This document shows, piece by piece, positions 17,166-26,010 of a stretch of DNA of 64,000 nt (within the stretch, counting starts at the first letter, position 1; each line of letters opens with the position of its first letter). The notes below the pieces were generated by a model. That model did not search any database and was not told where the DNA came from. It saw only the letters and a list, made by a program, of their open reading frames with translations. A program made the position numbers and the translations under genes. Origin of the DNA: Persicitalea sp963803495 (GTDB taxonomy: Bacteria > Bacteroidota > Bacteroidia > Cytophagales > Spirosomataceae); contig CAWDMP010000001.1 in assembly GCA_963803495.1 (NCBI GenBank), positions 186,001 to 250,000 on the forward strand, given 5' to 3'.

Positions 17166-18377
17166 CTAAACTTGGGCTTTGCGCGCCACAACCACTACTT
17201 TTTGGTGGTCGGCCAGCGATACCGCAAACAAATATACGTCGCCGCCCTCCTTGATACGCCATTTTTTGCGTAAGTCATCAATTTTCCCTGGAAAGTTACG
17301 TAGCGTCAGATTAGCCTTGCCCTCGGTGAGGTAGGGCGCCAGATGTTTGGCTCCCGGCTTACAGGTAGCCACGACCTGGAAACTTCGACCCGGAAAATCA
17401 GCTAGCAATTCATTGGAAGTATAAATGTGGGTATTAGTCGCGAGTTTGGACAAGCCGAGTCGGGAAGCCAAACATTTGAACGCGCCCGCTTTCAAAATAG
17501 CCGCGTGGGGTTCGTAGAGGTAGGCTTGGGGCGCGGCAAGTGCTGCGGTCGAATTGCCTTCCTCGTGCCGGGAAAAATCAAATCCGTGCGCCACACTGCC
17601 GTCTGGATTTAAGATTCTTACTTTCAGCAATATCTCGTCCGCGAGGGTGGTACTACCATCGAGCGTGTAAAGTACTTCTTTGCATTCCCGGCCCAAACCC
17701 ACGATGTGTACCTCCCGCACAAACCTCAGCTGGGCAATGGCGAGGTCGATGTCGAGCAGCGGCGCGGCTTTGACCAAAACACGGGTAGCCGACCGAAATA
17801 GCGTAGGAAGTACCTGCGTTAGGTCCGGGGTACAATCGGCCAATTGCGCCACTTTGCGCTGCCGGTCGTCGCGGCGGGCCGGATCGGCGTACAGCCAACC
17901 GGCGGGCTCGGGATTTTTGGCCAGCGCAGCCACGGCGTCTTGCGCCCTTACTTCTATTTTGTCGGCTACTCCCAGTTGTTCGAAGTTGTGCGCGGCGGTT
18001 TTGGCTACCTCGGCTTGCTGCTCATAACATACCGTACTTTCAAAGCCTCGGCTCATGTAATAACAATCCACCCCCATACCGCCCGTGATGTCGATCAACC
18101 TTTTGCCCGACACCAGACTGGCCTTGAACTTGGCTGTTGCTTCCGACGAACTCTGCTCCACCGAAAGCGACGGTGGGAAGAGCAGGCGTTCGTTGGCGTA
18201 CCACTCCGGTAGTTTTTCCCTGGCTTTCTGTCGGGCGGTAATTTGCCCGGCCATTTTTTTTAAGTCAATCGACTGGTACCGATCACCTTGTAGCAGAAGA
18301 TCAGTAACGTCATCATGCAGGTGCGCTTGCACAAAGTCCCGTTCCGCCGGGGTCAAGAGTGGAAATGTATCGGTCAT
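17166..18377 (-). CDS. Class I SAM-dependent methyltransferase with THUMP-like C-terminal domain
   Basis: A 403-residue protein typical of Bacteroidota. The N-terminal 90 residues are helical. Motif I DITGGMGVDCYYMSRGF binds SAM, CYEQQAEVA is the acidic second strand, and YADPARRDDRQRKVA holds the DPARRD signature of this family. The C-terminal part (from about 300) matches the THUMP-like domain with SKLATNTHIYTSNELLADFPG. An RNA substrate is suggested by the THUMP-like domain but is not proven. The gene diverges from the DUF4212/symporter genes. Confidence 0.85.
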   Translation of the reverse strand: MTDTFPLLTPAERDFVQAHLHDDVTDLLLQGDRYQSIDLKKMAGQITARQKAREKLPEWYANERLLFPPSLSVEQSSSEATAKFKASLVSGKRLIDITGGMGVDCYYMSRGFESTVCYEQQAEVAKTAAHNFEQLGVADKIEVRAQDAVAALAKNPEPAGWLYADPARRDDRQRKVAQLADCTPDLTQVLPTLFRSATRVLVKAAPLLDIDLAIAQLRFVREVHIVGLGRECKEVLYTLDGSTTLADEILLKVRILNPDGSVAHGFDFSRHEEGNSTAALAAPQAYLYEPHAAILKAGAFKCLASRLGLSKLATNTHIYTSNELLADFPGRSFQVVATCKPGAKHLAPYLTEGKANLTLRNFPGKIDDLRKKWRIKEGGDVYLFAVSLADHQKVVVVARKAQV

Positions 18378-18432
18378 AAGGTAAAACTACTGCTTTCCGG
18401 GCTTTGGCTAGGGAATTCTCCCAAACTACCCG

Positions 18433-18696
18433 ATGCAAAATCCTGAAGATAACAAAGCACAACGCTACTGGCGCGAAAACCTAACCTACCTGGCCATTCT
18501 GTTGGTCGTTTGGTTTCTTGCCTCCTACGGTGCCGGTATCCTCTTCGCCGACTCGCTCAACCGTTTTCGCCTGGGTGGCTTCAAGCTGGGATTTTGGTTT
18601 GCCCAGCAAGGTTCTATATTCATCTTTGTTCTCCTGATTTTTGTCTACATCTACCTCATGAATCGGTTGGATAAGAAGTATGGATATGACGAATGA
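18433..18696 (+). CDS. DUF4212 small subunit of sodium:solute symporter
   Basis: An 87-residue membrane protein with two helices (about 18-37 and 54-77), starting QRYWRENLTYLAILLVVWF and ending MNRLDKKYGYDE. This is the DUF4212 family, which occurs directly upstream of VC_2705-type acetate symporters and is thought to be a partner subunit. Here too the symporter follows after about 100 bases. It is most likely cotranscribed with it. Confidence 0.92.
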   Translation: MQNPEDNKAQRYWRENLTYLAILLVVWFLASYGAGILFADSLNRFRLGGFKLGFWFAQQGSIFIFVLLIFVYIYLMNRLDKKYGYDE

Positions 18697-18705
18697 GTTT
18701 TGAAG

Positions 18706-18792
18706 CGCCAAAGGTCCAAACGCAAAGCGACAAAGTTAGTTTTCCGCTCAGCAGAATTACTCATAAACTCATAGACTTTAAACTTTAAACTC
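18706..18792. repeat. Composite short-period intergenic repeat upstream of the symporter
   Basis: The spacer shows four imperfect CAAAG octamers (18708-18736), a link ending CAGAATT (18752-18758), then ACTCATAAAC and TTTAAAC units (18759-18791), ending a few bases before the TTG start. It has the same order of parts as 7028-7122 read on the minus strand. Confidence 0.7.
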
Positions 18793-18798
18793 CCTCCC

Positions 18799-20493
18799 TT
18801 GGACGTAAGAACCTGGACCTATATTATCGTCGGCATCACTTTCGCCTTGTACATTGGCATCGCCATCTGGTCGCGGGCGGGCAGTACCAAAGAATTTTAC
18901 GTGGCGGGTGGCGGCGTGTCGCCCCTGGCCAATGGCCTGGCTACGGCCGCCGACTGGATGTCGGCGGCATCGTTCATTTCGATGGCGGGTCTGATCTCGT
19001 TCATGGGCTACGACGGCACCGTGTACCTGATGGGCTGGACGGGCGGCTACGTTCTATTGGCCTTACTATTAGCGCCTTATCTCCGAAAATTCGGCAAATT
19101 CACCGTGCCCGACTTCATTGGGGACCGTTACTATTCCAACGTCGCTCGGACCGTCGCGGTGATCTGCGCCCTGCTGGTGTCATTCACCTACGTGGCCGGG
19201 CAGATGCGCGGCGTGGGGGTAGTATTCTCGCGTTTTTTGGAAGTCGACATCAACACCGGCGTCATCATCGGCATGGTAATCGTGCTATTTTATGCCGTAT
19301 TGGGCGGCATGAAAGGCATTACCTATACCCAGGTAGCCCAGTACTGCGTGCTGATCTTTGCCTTCATGGTACCAGCAATTATGATTTCCATGAACATGAC
19401 CGGCGCTTTCATTCCGCAGGTTGGAATGGGAAGTACCTTGTCCGATGGCTCGGGGGTGTACTTGCTCGACAAACTGGATGGCCTCTCCCGCGAACTGGGC
19501 TTTGCCGAATACACCGAAGGTACTAAATCAAAAATCGACCTGCTCGCCATCACGCTGGCCCTGATGGTCGGTACGGCCGGATTGCCCCACGTGATCGTCC
19601 GGTTTTTTACCGTAAAGCGCGTGAAGGACGCCCGGATGTCGGCGGGTTTGGCGCTGTTTTTCATCGCTATTTTGTACACTACCGCGCCCGCCATTTCGGT
19701 CTTTGCCCGCACCAACCTGATCGAAACCGTCAGCAATCAGGACTACGCCACGGTACCGAAATGGTTCAAAAATTGGGAGACGACGGGCTTGCTGGCTTTC
19801 GACGACAAAAACAACGATGGCAAAATCCAGTACGTAGCCGACAAGGAAGTCAACGAACTGACCATCGACAACGACATCATGGTACTGGCCAATCCCGAAA
19901 TTGCCCGGCTACCCAACTGGGTCATCGCGCTGCTGGCGGCGGGCGGACTGGCGGCGGCGCTGTCTACGGCAGCGGGACTGCTGTTGGTCATTTCGGCCTC
20001 GGTTTCGCACGATCTTTTGAAAAAAATCATCATGCCCGACATTACGGAAAAGGGCGAGTTGATCGCAGCGCGGGTCGCTGCCACCTTGGCCGTGTGCGTG
20101 GCGGGGTACTTCGGCATCAACCCGCCCGGCTTTGTGGCGGCCGTGGTGGCGCTGGCCTTCGGGCTGGCGGCGGCCTCATTTTTTCCGGCGATCATACTGG
20201 GGATTTTTTACAAAAAAATGAATAAGGAAGGTGCCATTTCCGGCATGATCGTCGGCACGGCGCTGATGCTTTACTATATGGCAAAGTTCAAATTGGGTTG
20301 GCTGGGCGAAACGCCGCCCTCTTCTGAATGGTGGTTTGGTATTTCACCTGAAGGCTTCGGCTCCGTGGCGATGCTGGCCAATTTTGGGGTATCATTGACG
20401 ATTAGCGCCTTCACGCCCGATCCGCCGGAGGATGTGCAGCAGATTGTGGAGGATATAAGATTGCCGAGCGGGGCGGGGGAGGCGACGCATTGA
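18799..20493 (+). CDS. Sodium:solute symporter, acetate permease-like (VC_2705/ActP type)
   Basis: A 564-residue transporter with about thirteen membrane helices. The start is a TTG: no ATG or GTG lies in frame before the conserved N-terminus TWTYIIVGITFALYIGIAIW. SSS family features include FYVAGGGVSPLANGLATAADWMSA, QMRGVGVVFSRFLEV and GTAGLPHVIVRFFTV. A soluble insert (about 310-365) between helices with DDKNNDGKIQYVADKEV is typical of the DUF4212-linked subfamily. With the acetyl-CoA synthetase further downstream it suggests uptake and activation of acetate or similar short acids. The 3' end is seven bases from the truncated toxin gene remnant on the other strand. Confidence 0.93.
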   Translation: MDVRTWTYIIVGITFALYIGIAIWSRAGSTKEFYVAGGGVSPLANGLATAADWMSAASFISMAGLISFMGYDGTVYLMGWTGGYVLLALLLAPYLRKFGKFTVPDFIGDRYYSNVARTVAVICALLVSFTYVAGQMRGVGVVFSRFLEVDINTGVIIGMVIVLFYAVLGGMKGITYTQVAQYCVLIFAFMVPAIMISMNMTGAFIPQVGMGSTLSDGSGVYLLDKLDGLSRELGFAEYTEGTKSKIDLLAITLALMVGTAGLPHVIVRFFTVKRVKDARMSAGLALFFIAILYTTAPAISVFARTNLIETVSNQDYATVPKWFKNWETTGLLAFDDKNNDGKIQYVADKEVNELTIDNDIMVLANPEIARLPNWVIALLAAGGLAAALSTAAGLLLVISASVSHDLLKKIIMPDITEKGELIAARVAATLAVCVAGYFGINPPGFVAAVVALAFGLAAASFFPAIILGIFYKKMNKEGAISGMIVGTALMLYYMAKFKLGWLGETPPSSEWWFGISPEGFGSVAMLANFGVSLTISAFTPDPPEDVQQIVEDIRLPSGAGEATH

Positions 20494-20499
20494 AGGGAG

Positions 20500-20783
20500 C
20501 TATGATTGAACTTTCAACTCCTGAGCCAGCGCGATTGCCGCTGATTCACCTCTATCCAGGGCCAGTCTTAGCTCATTTTCCATATAAATATTTGAAGGTT
20601 CGGCAATTTTAGCCAGACTGCTTATTGAAGTGCGGTCAGTTCGATTCCGAAATCTTTCAAAAGCAGCAATTCATCCATCACTACTTTGGGGACAATGACT
20701 TCCTCAAAGATTTTTCCTAAGAGTTCCAGGCGATTGATGCAAACTAGTCCGCTCAGAATGGAAGTGTCGCTTACGATGATCAA
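20500..20783 (-). pseudogene. DUF3368 PIN-like toxin gene, decayed
   Basis: From a TTG at 20783 that overlaps the antitoxin stop (TTGA), the frame reads LIIVSDTSILSGLVCINRLE and then VIVPKVVMDELLLLKDFGIE, the N-terminal half of DUF3368/PIN proteins with the metal-binding Asp. A TAA at 20622-20624 ends it. After a one-base loss in an A run the family continues as WLK/IAEPSNIYMENELRLALD and GESAAIALAQELKVQS, then stops at 20500, missing the usual C-terminal catalytic Asp region. Nonsense codon, frameshift and 3' truncation together point to a true pseudogene rather than only sequence error. Confidence 0.8.
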
Positions 20784-21027
20784 AGCTCTTCAAACATTTT
20801 GCGAAGGGTCACCAGATCCCGGTCAAATTCCTCCCCATCAAAAGAGACGTTTATTCCTCTCTCGGAGAGTTTTTTTGGACGATTAACTTAGGTGATCCCA
20901 CAAATTTACTGGCTTTTCCCATAGTAAGAATACCTTTTGAATATAGGAATACTCCGAGTTCGAGGTTGAATTCAGGTTCCGACATAATGGCCTGTCTTAA
21001 TATATCATCTGAAATTAATAGGCTCAT
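20780..21027 (-). pseudogene. UPF0175 family antitoxin-like gene with one-base frameshift
   Basis: The ATG at 21027 starts SLLISDDILRQAIMSEPEF and GVFLYSKGILTMGKASKFVG, the UPF0175 helix pattern. The frame breaks in a run of seven T (20870-20876 on the plus strand). One more base would give QKKLSERGINVSFDGEEFDR and end KMFEEL at 20780, the expected length of 82 residues. UPF0175 proteins pair with DUF3368 toxins, which follows here with a 4-base overlap. The single break could be real or a homopolymer reading error. Confidence 0.8.
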
Positions 21028-21242
21028 AATGGGATGAATATGTTTACTGTAAGTTCACTTTGCTCTACTTTTAAATGCTCTATCTGCTTTTGAATAATTG
21101 CCTGAATCTTTGGATCTTCCATAACACGTTCGGCTTCCTCCTGCATCTGGCGCCTTGAAGCCATTAGCTTCCGGCAAAATAGTATTCCTTTACTTTACGT
21201 CTCCGTATTTTCCTGGACAATCTTTCTATTGAGAGTTTCCAT
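21024..21242 (-). pseudogene. Degraded small reading frame ahead of the UPF0175 gene
   Basis: An ATG at 21242 follows a TATCTTTG element but reads only 15 codons (METLNRKIVQENTET). Other frames of the same stretch give ERLSRKIRRRKVKEYYFAGS and then a longer piece MASRRQMQEEAERVMEDP to a stop overlapping the UPF0175 ATG (ATGA). The stop-start overlap suggests a former first gene of the toxin-antitoxin operon, now with two frame changes. I do not recognise the family. It could also be non-coding leader sequence. Confidence 0.45.
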
Positions 21243-21261
21243 AATTCAATTTTTTTTCTTC

Positions 21262-21269
21262 CAAAGATA
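21262..21269 (-). promoter_or_regulatory. -7 promoter element of the decayed toxin-antitoxin operon
   Basis: On the minus strand TATCTTTG (perfect TAnnTTTG) lies 19 bases before the first ATG of the degraded operon. A TTTG lies 14 bases further upstream, closer than usual for a -33 element. Confidence 0.45.
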
Positions 21270-21314
21270 CTCGTCCAGTTAGTCAAAGTCAATCAGATAA
21301 CAGCACGCTCCGGC

Positions 21315-21992
21315 TCAATGAGCCAGAACAAAGGAAGCCGCCTTGCGTGCGTAGGGTAGCCTGCTACTGGCTCTCTTAATAATTAGATTCAAGGCATCTT
21401 GATGAGGAAGCGACTGCCCTATGGTCTCGCCAATATTCACCGACGACGATCTGTCGTAGTCGTATAGCTTGTCCTGGTAGCTCCATATCACTTTTTCGGT
21501 ACTGCCGTCGAACAGACCAAGGGTCATGTTCGTCTTAGCTGAGGCGGGCTTGACACCCAACAACATGGCGGATGCCAGTGCTTCGCCCCCGGAGGCTTTG
21601 TTTTTTACACCGTAGTCGGTAATGATGAGGCCGTCCACGCCCAGTAGCTGACAGATAGCGGCGGGCGATAACTCAGCCCGGTCAAAGTACCCGGCGTTTT
21701 CCAGGACGTCGTTTGTTTCCCGCACGGTCAGGATATTGATTGGCAGCTTGTTTAGCGATTTTCTGGCGTAGAGCCAGCTATACAGTGTCTGCTGAACTTT
21801 GAGGCCTTCCCGCCGTTCCTGCTCGTTGGGCTGACTTTTGTTCCAATTTTCGAGGATGACTATGGGAGGGACGACGGCGATCACGCGATGCCGGGCTGCC
21901 AACTGGCGGGCATCGGGACTCAGGTAGTTTTTGGCGCAACCAGACAACAATACGGCTACGAAAAGAAACGGAAGCAGGCGGCTTTGTAGCAT
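21315..21992 (-). CDS. Putative lipoprotein of unknown function
   Basis: I choose the ATG at 21992 because it gives a lipoprotein signal (MLQSRLLPFLFVAVLLSGC with lipobox LSGC) and a protein of 225 residues. The mature part has an alternating strand-helix pattern: HRVIAVVPPIVIL, LNKLPINILTVRETNDVLE, QLLGVDGLIITDYGVKNK, NMTLGLFDGSTEKVIWSY. This resembles the layout of lipoproteins of the TolB N-terminal/CsgG-like kind, but I cannot assign a family. It diverges from the acs gene with about 200 bases between starts. Confidence 0.7.
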   Translation of the reverse strand: MLQSRLLPFLFVAVLLSGCAKNYLSPDARQLAARHRVIAVVPPIVILENWNKSQPNEQERREGLKVQQTLYSWLYARKSLNKLPINILTVRETNDVLENAGYFDRAELSPAAICQLLGVDGLIITDYGVKNKASGGEALASAMLLGVKPASAKTNMTLGLFDGSTEKVIWSYQDKLYDYDRSSSVNIGETIGQSLPHQDALNLIIKRASSRLPYARKAASFVLAH

Positions 21993-22188
21993 GGGATGAG
22001 TAGCGTGAAAATGGAAGTGTGAAACTACGACCAATTTAGAAAACACCAGCGCGATCTTCGGGTCGGAGAAAGCAAATTTTGTGGGACCGCCGACAAAAGG
22101 TTATCTTTCCGGGAAGATATTTCGGGGCGCAAGCATACGTAAAGATCGCTCAGTCTACCAGCCTTCCCCTCTTCTTCTTCCCGCAATA

Positions 22189-24108
22189 ATGAATTCAAAC
22201 GAAACGCAAATAGTAAAAATGAAAACGACCACCTTCGAAGAATACCAGACCGCCTACGACAAAAGTATTACCGATCCCGAAGGCTTTTGGGGCGATACTG
22301 CCCAAAACTTCCAATGGCGCAAGCCCTGGGACAAGGTGCTGGAATGGAACTTTGAAGAACCCAAAATCGAGTGGTTCAAAGGCGCGAAGCTCAATATCAC
22401 TGAGAATGCGCTGGATCGCCACCTGGCTGAGCGCGGCGAGCAGCCTGCCCTGATTTGGGAACCGAACGAACCCGACGACAAGGCCGTCACGATCACGTAC
22501 AATCAGCTCCACCGCCGTGTCTGCCGCTTTGCCAACGTGCTTAAAAAATATGGCGTCCGCAAAGGCGACCGCGTGTGCATCTACCTGCCCATGGTACCCG
22601 AACTGGCCATCGCCGTGCTGGCCTGTGCGCGCATTGGTGCGATCCACTCGGTGGTGTTCGGTGGATTTTCGGCGCGCGCTATCGCCGACCGCATCAATGA
22701 TGCAGCCTGCACGATGGTCATTACGTCCGACGGCGCCTTCCGCGGGCAGAAGACCATCCCGATGAAGGAGACCGTGGACGATGCACTGGAAAAGTGCACC
22801 ACGGTGGAAAACGTGATCGTCATGACCCGTACCCGCACGCCTGTCTCCATGCTTAAAGGCCGCGATCACTGGTGGGAAGAGGAAGTCAAGTACGTCACTG
22901 CGGACTGTCCGGCCGAGGAAATGGATTCCGAGGACCCGCTGTTCATTCTTTATACGTCCGGTTCTACCGGCAAGCCCAAGGGCGTAGTACACACCTGCGG
23001 CGGATACATGGTGTACACTACCTATACCTTTGCCAACGTGTTTCAGTACGAGCCCGGCGAAATATACTTTTGCACCGCCGACATCGGCTGGATCACCGGT
23101 CATAGCTACATCGTGTACGGGCCGCTGTGCTACGGGGCCACCTCGCTGATGTTCGAGGGCGTCCCTACCTACCCCGACGCCGGCCGATTCTGGGAGATCA
23201 CCGAAAAACACAAAGTGAGCATACTTTACACCGCCCCGACGGCGATTCGGTCGCTGATGAGTTTTGGTTTGCAGTACGTCAAGGATCACGATTTATCGTC
23301 ACTGAAAAAACTTGGGTCCGTCGGGGAGCCCATCAACGAAGAGGCCTGGCAGTGGTACAAGCACAATATCGGGCACGGCGAGGCACCGCTCGTGGATACC
23401 TGGTGGCAGACCGAAACCGGTGGCATGATGATCTCGCCCATTGCCGGCGTCACCCCCGAAAAACCTACCTACGCCACGCTGCCCTTGCCCGGCATTCAGC
23501 CTGTGTTGGTCGATGAGGCGGGGAAAATAATCGAAGGAAACGATGTCAGCGGAAATCTCTGCATCAAATTTCCCTGGCCCGGTATGCTCCGCACGACCTG
23601 GGGCGACCACGAGCGCTGTAAAAAGACCTACTTCTCGGCCTATCCCGGCATGTACTTCACCGGTGACGGCTGCCTGCGCGACGAAGACGGCTACTACCGC
23701 ATCACAGGCCGCGTGGACGACGTCATCAATGTATCGGGCCACCGCATTGGCACGGCCGAAGTCGAGAACGCCATCAACATGCACCTCGGGGTGGTGGAAT
23801 CGGCCGTGGTCGGCTTCCCGCACGATATCAAAGGACAGGGAATATATGCGTACGTAATCGTGGAGCACAAACCGGATGAGCCCGAAATGATGCGCAAGGA
23901 CATCGGCGCCACCGTTGCCCGGGTGATCGGACCCATCGCCCGCCCCGATAAGGTACAGTTTGTGGCCGGACTACCCAAAACGCGTTCGGGTAAAATCATG
24001 CGGCGCATATTGCGGAAGGTGGCCGAGGGCGACACCTCCAACCTGGGCGACACGTCCACGCTACTCGACCCGGCGGTGGTGGAGGAGATCAAGGAAGGGG
24101 CGTTGTGA
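22189..24108 (+). CDS. acs: Acetate-CoA ligase (acetyl-CoA synthetase)
   Basis: This enzyme activates acetate with ATP and CoA to acetyl-CoA. I place the start at the ATG at 22189 (639 residues) because the upstream in-frame stretch is unlike the family; an ATG at 22219 is the alternative. Motifs: YTSGSTGKPKGVVHT (AMP binding), the substrate pocket region CTADIGWITGHSY, DTWWQTETGG, YFTGDGCLRDEDGYYRITGR, and the C-terminal acetylatable lysine motif KTRSGKIMRR. It lies in the neighbourhood of the DUF4212/symporter pair, giving a plausible acetate uptake and use group. The GH2 gene follows 63 bases later. Confidence 0.97.
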   Translation: MNSNETQIVKMKTTTFEEYQTAYDKSITDPEGFWGDTAQNFQWRKPWDKVLEWNFEEPKIEWFKGAKLNITENALDRHLAERGEQPALIWEPNEPDDKAVTITYNQLHRRVCRFANVLKKYGVRKGDRVCIYLPMVPELAIAVLACARIGAIHSVVFGGFSARAIADRINDAACTMVITSDGAFRGQKTIPMKETVDDALEKCTTVENVIVMTRTRTPVSMLKGRDHWWEEEVKYVTADCPAEEMDSEDPLFILYTSGSTGKPKGVVHTCGGYMVYTTYTFANVFQYEPGEIYFCTADIGWITGHSYIVYGPLCYGATSLMFEGVPTYPDAGRFWEITEKHKVSILYTAPTAIRSLMSFGLQYVKDHDLSSLKKLGSVGEPINEEAWQWYKHNIGHGEAPLVDTWWQTETGGMMISPIAGVTPEKPTYATLPLPGIQPVLVDEAGKIIEGNDVSGNLCIKFPWPGMLRTTWGDHERCKKTYFSAYPGMYFTGDGCLRDEDGYYRITGRVDDVINVSGHRIGTAEVENAINMHLGVVESAVVGFPHDIKGQGIYAYVIVEHKPDEPEMMRKDIGATVARVIGPIARPDKVQFVAGLPKTRSGKIMRRILRKVAEGDTSNLGDTSTLLDPAVVEEIKEGAL

Positions 24109-24171
24109 TGAACGGTACGCTTTTTTGACAAGGATTGCAAAATCAACCACACCATTTTCTAAACCCTTTTC

Positions 24172-25992
24172 ATGGAGAATAAAAACCCCAACACCGGCCT
24201 GTCGGCGAGTCGGCCGGAGTCATCCGCGCCCGCCGATCCGATTAATAAACTACCCCGCGCCGTGCTTCGGCCCAACGATCATTACTTGCTGGACGGTATC
24301 TGGCAGTTTTCGCTCGATCCTGACGATAGCGGCCTGCGGGAGCGCTGGTACGTGAGCCACGACTTTCAGGATACTGCCCAGTGGCCGGGCTCCATCGAGG
24401 AACACATGGAAGCGAGCAATCACACCGAAACCCGCTGGCACGACCGGGTGATCGCCTGGTACGAGCGTGACTTCGACATGCTGGAGCGCAGCGAATCACC
24501 GGAGCGATCCATGATTCAGCTCACGTTCGGAGCCTGCGGCTACGAGACCCGCGTGTGGCTCAACGGCCATCCGCTGCGCACGATCGAAAACGAGGTGGCG
24601 CACCTGGGCGAGTACACCTCTTTTTCCTACGAACTACCCGATGGGTACCTGCGCGCCACCAACCGGCTCACCGTCAGGATATGCGACACGATGGATGCCG
24701 ACATTCCGCGCGGGAAGCAGGAGTCGCACGTCTACAAGCGGGGCGGTATCTGGTACCAAACCTACACGGGAGCGGTACGAAGCGTCTGGCTCGAGACCGT
24801 CGAGCGCAACCGCCTGCGCACGCGCGTCGGCGTGGTGAGCGTGGTGGAAGACCGTTTGGTGCGCTTCACCGTCACCACGCGCATTCACGACCCTGGCGAT
24901 TTCATTCTGAGATTACAAGCCTACGACCTGGGCGGTACCGAGCCGTTGGCTACTTCCGACTACCCGCTTCGGCTTGAAGAAGGCCAAAAGCAGCAACGGG
25001 TGGTGCTGGACATGGAGGGGGCCGAGCTATGGTCGCCCGAATCGCCGATGCGCTACAAACTGGTGGCCCAACTGATCGACTCGCAGGGGTACATCGCTCA
25101 GGTGGAAACGCGATTCGGCTTGCGCAAGATCGAGGCGCGGGGCAAGGAAATCTACCTCAACAACAAATCCGTCTATCTGGATGGCATTCTGTACCAGCCG
25201 GGAACCGCCACCTACGAGGAAATGCAGCGGCACATGCAGGCGATGAAAGACCTGGGCTGTAATTTGGTGCGTGTGCACATTGCGGGCATCGACCCGCGAA
25301 TATATAATCTTGCGGACAAGCTAGGGCTTTTGCTGTGGGTCGAAGTACCCAGCCCGCACAGTTCCACTACCCAAAGTCGGGAAAACCACCGCGCCGAGTT
25401 ACTAAGGATGGTGGCGCTCATCAGCACCCACCCCTCGGTGGTGATATGGAGCCTTTACAACGAGGACTGGGGCGCCCAGGATATTGCCACCAACCCCGAA
25501 ACCCGGAAGTACATCGTGGACATGTACCACTACATGCAGATTGTGCACCCGCAGTTTTTGGTGGTGGACAACGACGGCTGGCGTCATATTTCCGACGAGG
25601 GACGTCTAAAATCGGACCTGCTCACTGCCCACATCTACACCCCCGACCTGAACCGTTGGCGCGAGCTGATCGATCAATTGGATGATGGAAACCTGGACAA
25701 TGTGGCAGCGTTTCCGCTCGTGATCGGCGATCCTTTCTTTTACCGGCGGCAGGTACCGCTGGTGATCAGTGAGTGGGGAGGCTTCGGCTTTGCCGACTAC
25801 GGCGGACCAAATGAATCCGAGGGCCGGGCCGAACGCATCCGACAATTCAAGCAAGTACTTCGAAAAGAGGGAATCGCCGGTGATGTGTACACCCAAGCCA
25901 CCGATATTGAAGACGAGCGAAACGGGCTGATCGACCCACAAACCGGTCAGCTCACGGTACCGGAAGGGTTACTGAATTCGCGGGAAGGGTAA
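24172..25992 (+). CDS. Glycoside hydrolase family 2 protein, apparently cytoplasmic
   Basis: A 606-residue GH2 enzyme with the family's domain order: N-terminal jelly-roll sugar-binding domain (about 35-200, starting LLDGIWQFSLDPDD), an immunoglobulin-like domain (about 200-305), and a TIM barrel (from about 310, GKEIYLNNKSVYLDGILYQ). The acid/base Glu lies in VVIWSLYNEDWG and the nucleophile Glu in VISEWGGFGF. No signal peptide is present; the first 25 residues are polar. The specificity (galactoside, glucuronide, mannoside) cannot be told. Without a signal it would act on imported oligosaccharides, unlike most Bacteroidota GH2 enzymes, which are exported. Confidence 0.9.
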   Translation: MENKNPNTGLSASRPESSAPADPINKLPRAVLRPNDHYLLDGIWQFSLDPDDSGLRERWYVSHDFQDTAQWPGSIEEHMEASNHTETRWHDRVIAWYERDFDMLERSESPERSMIQLTFGACGYETRVWLNGHPLRTIENEVAHLGEYTSFSYELPDGYLRATNRLTVRICDTMDADIPRGKQESHVYKRGGIWYQTYTGAVRSVWLETVERNRLRTRVGVVSVVEDRLVRFTVTTRIHDPGDFILRLQAYDLGGTEPLATSDYPLRLEEGQKQQRVVLDMEGAELWSPESPMRYKLVAQLIDSQGYIAQVETRFGLRKIEARGKEIYLNNKSVYLDGILYQPGTATYEEMQRHMQAMKDLGCNLVRVHIAGIDPRIYNLADKLGLLLWVEVPSPHSSTTQSRENHRAELLRMVALISTHPSVVIWSLYNEDWGAQDIATNPETRKYIVDMYHYMQIVHPQFLVVDNDGWRHISDEGRLKSDLLTAHIYTPDLNRWRELIDQLDDGNLDNVAAFPLVIGDPFFYRRQVPLVISEWGGFGFADYGGPNESEGRAERIRQFKQVLRKEGIAGDVYTQATDIEDERNGLIDPQTGQLTVPEGLLNSREG

Positions 25993-26010
25993 GATCGGGC
26001 TACCCGCTGA

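Noticed and set aside
22195..23289. 364-codon open frame antisense to acs
   Set aside because: It is the shadow of the acetyl-CoA synthetase gene; the sequence is His/Arg/Gly-rich without a known fold.
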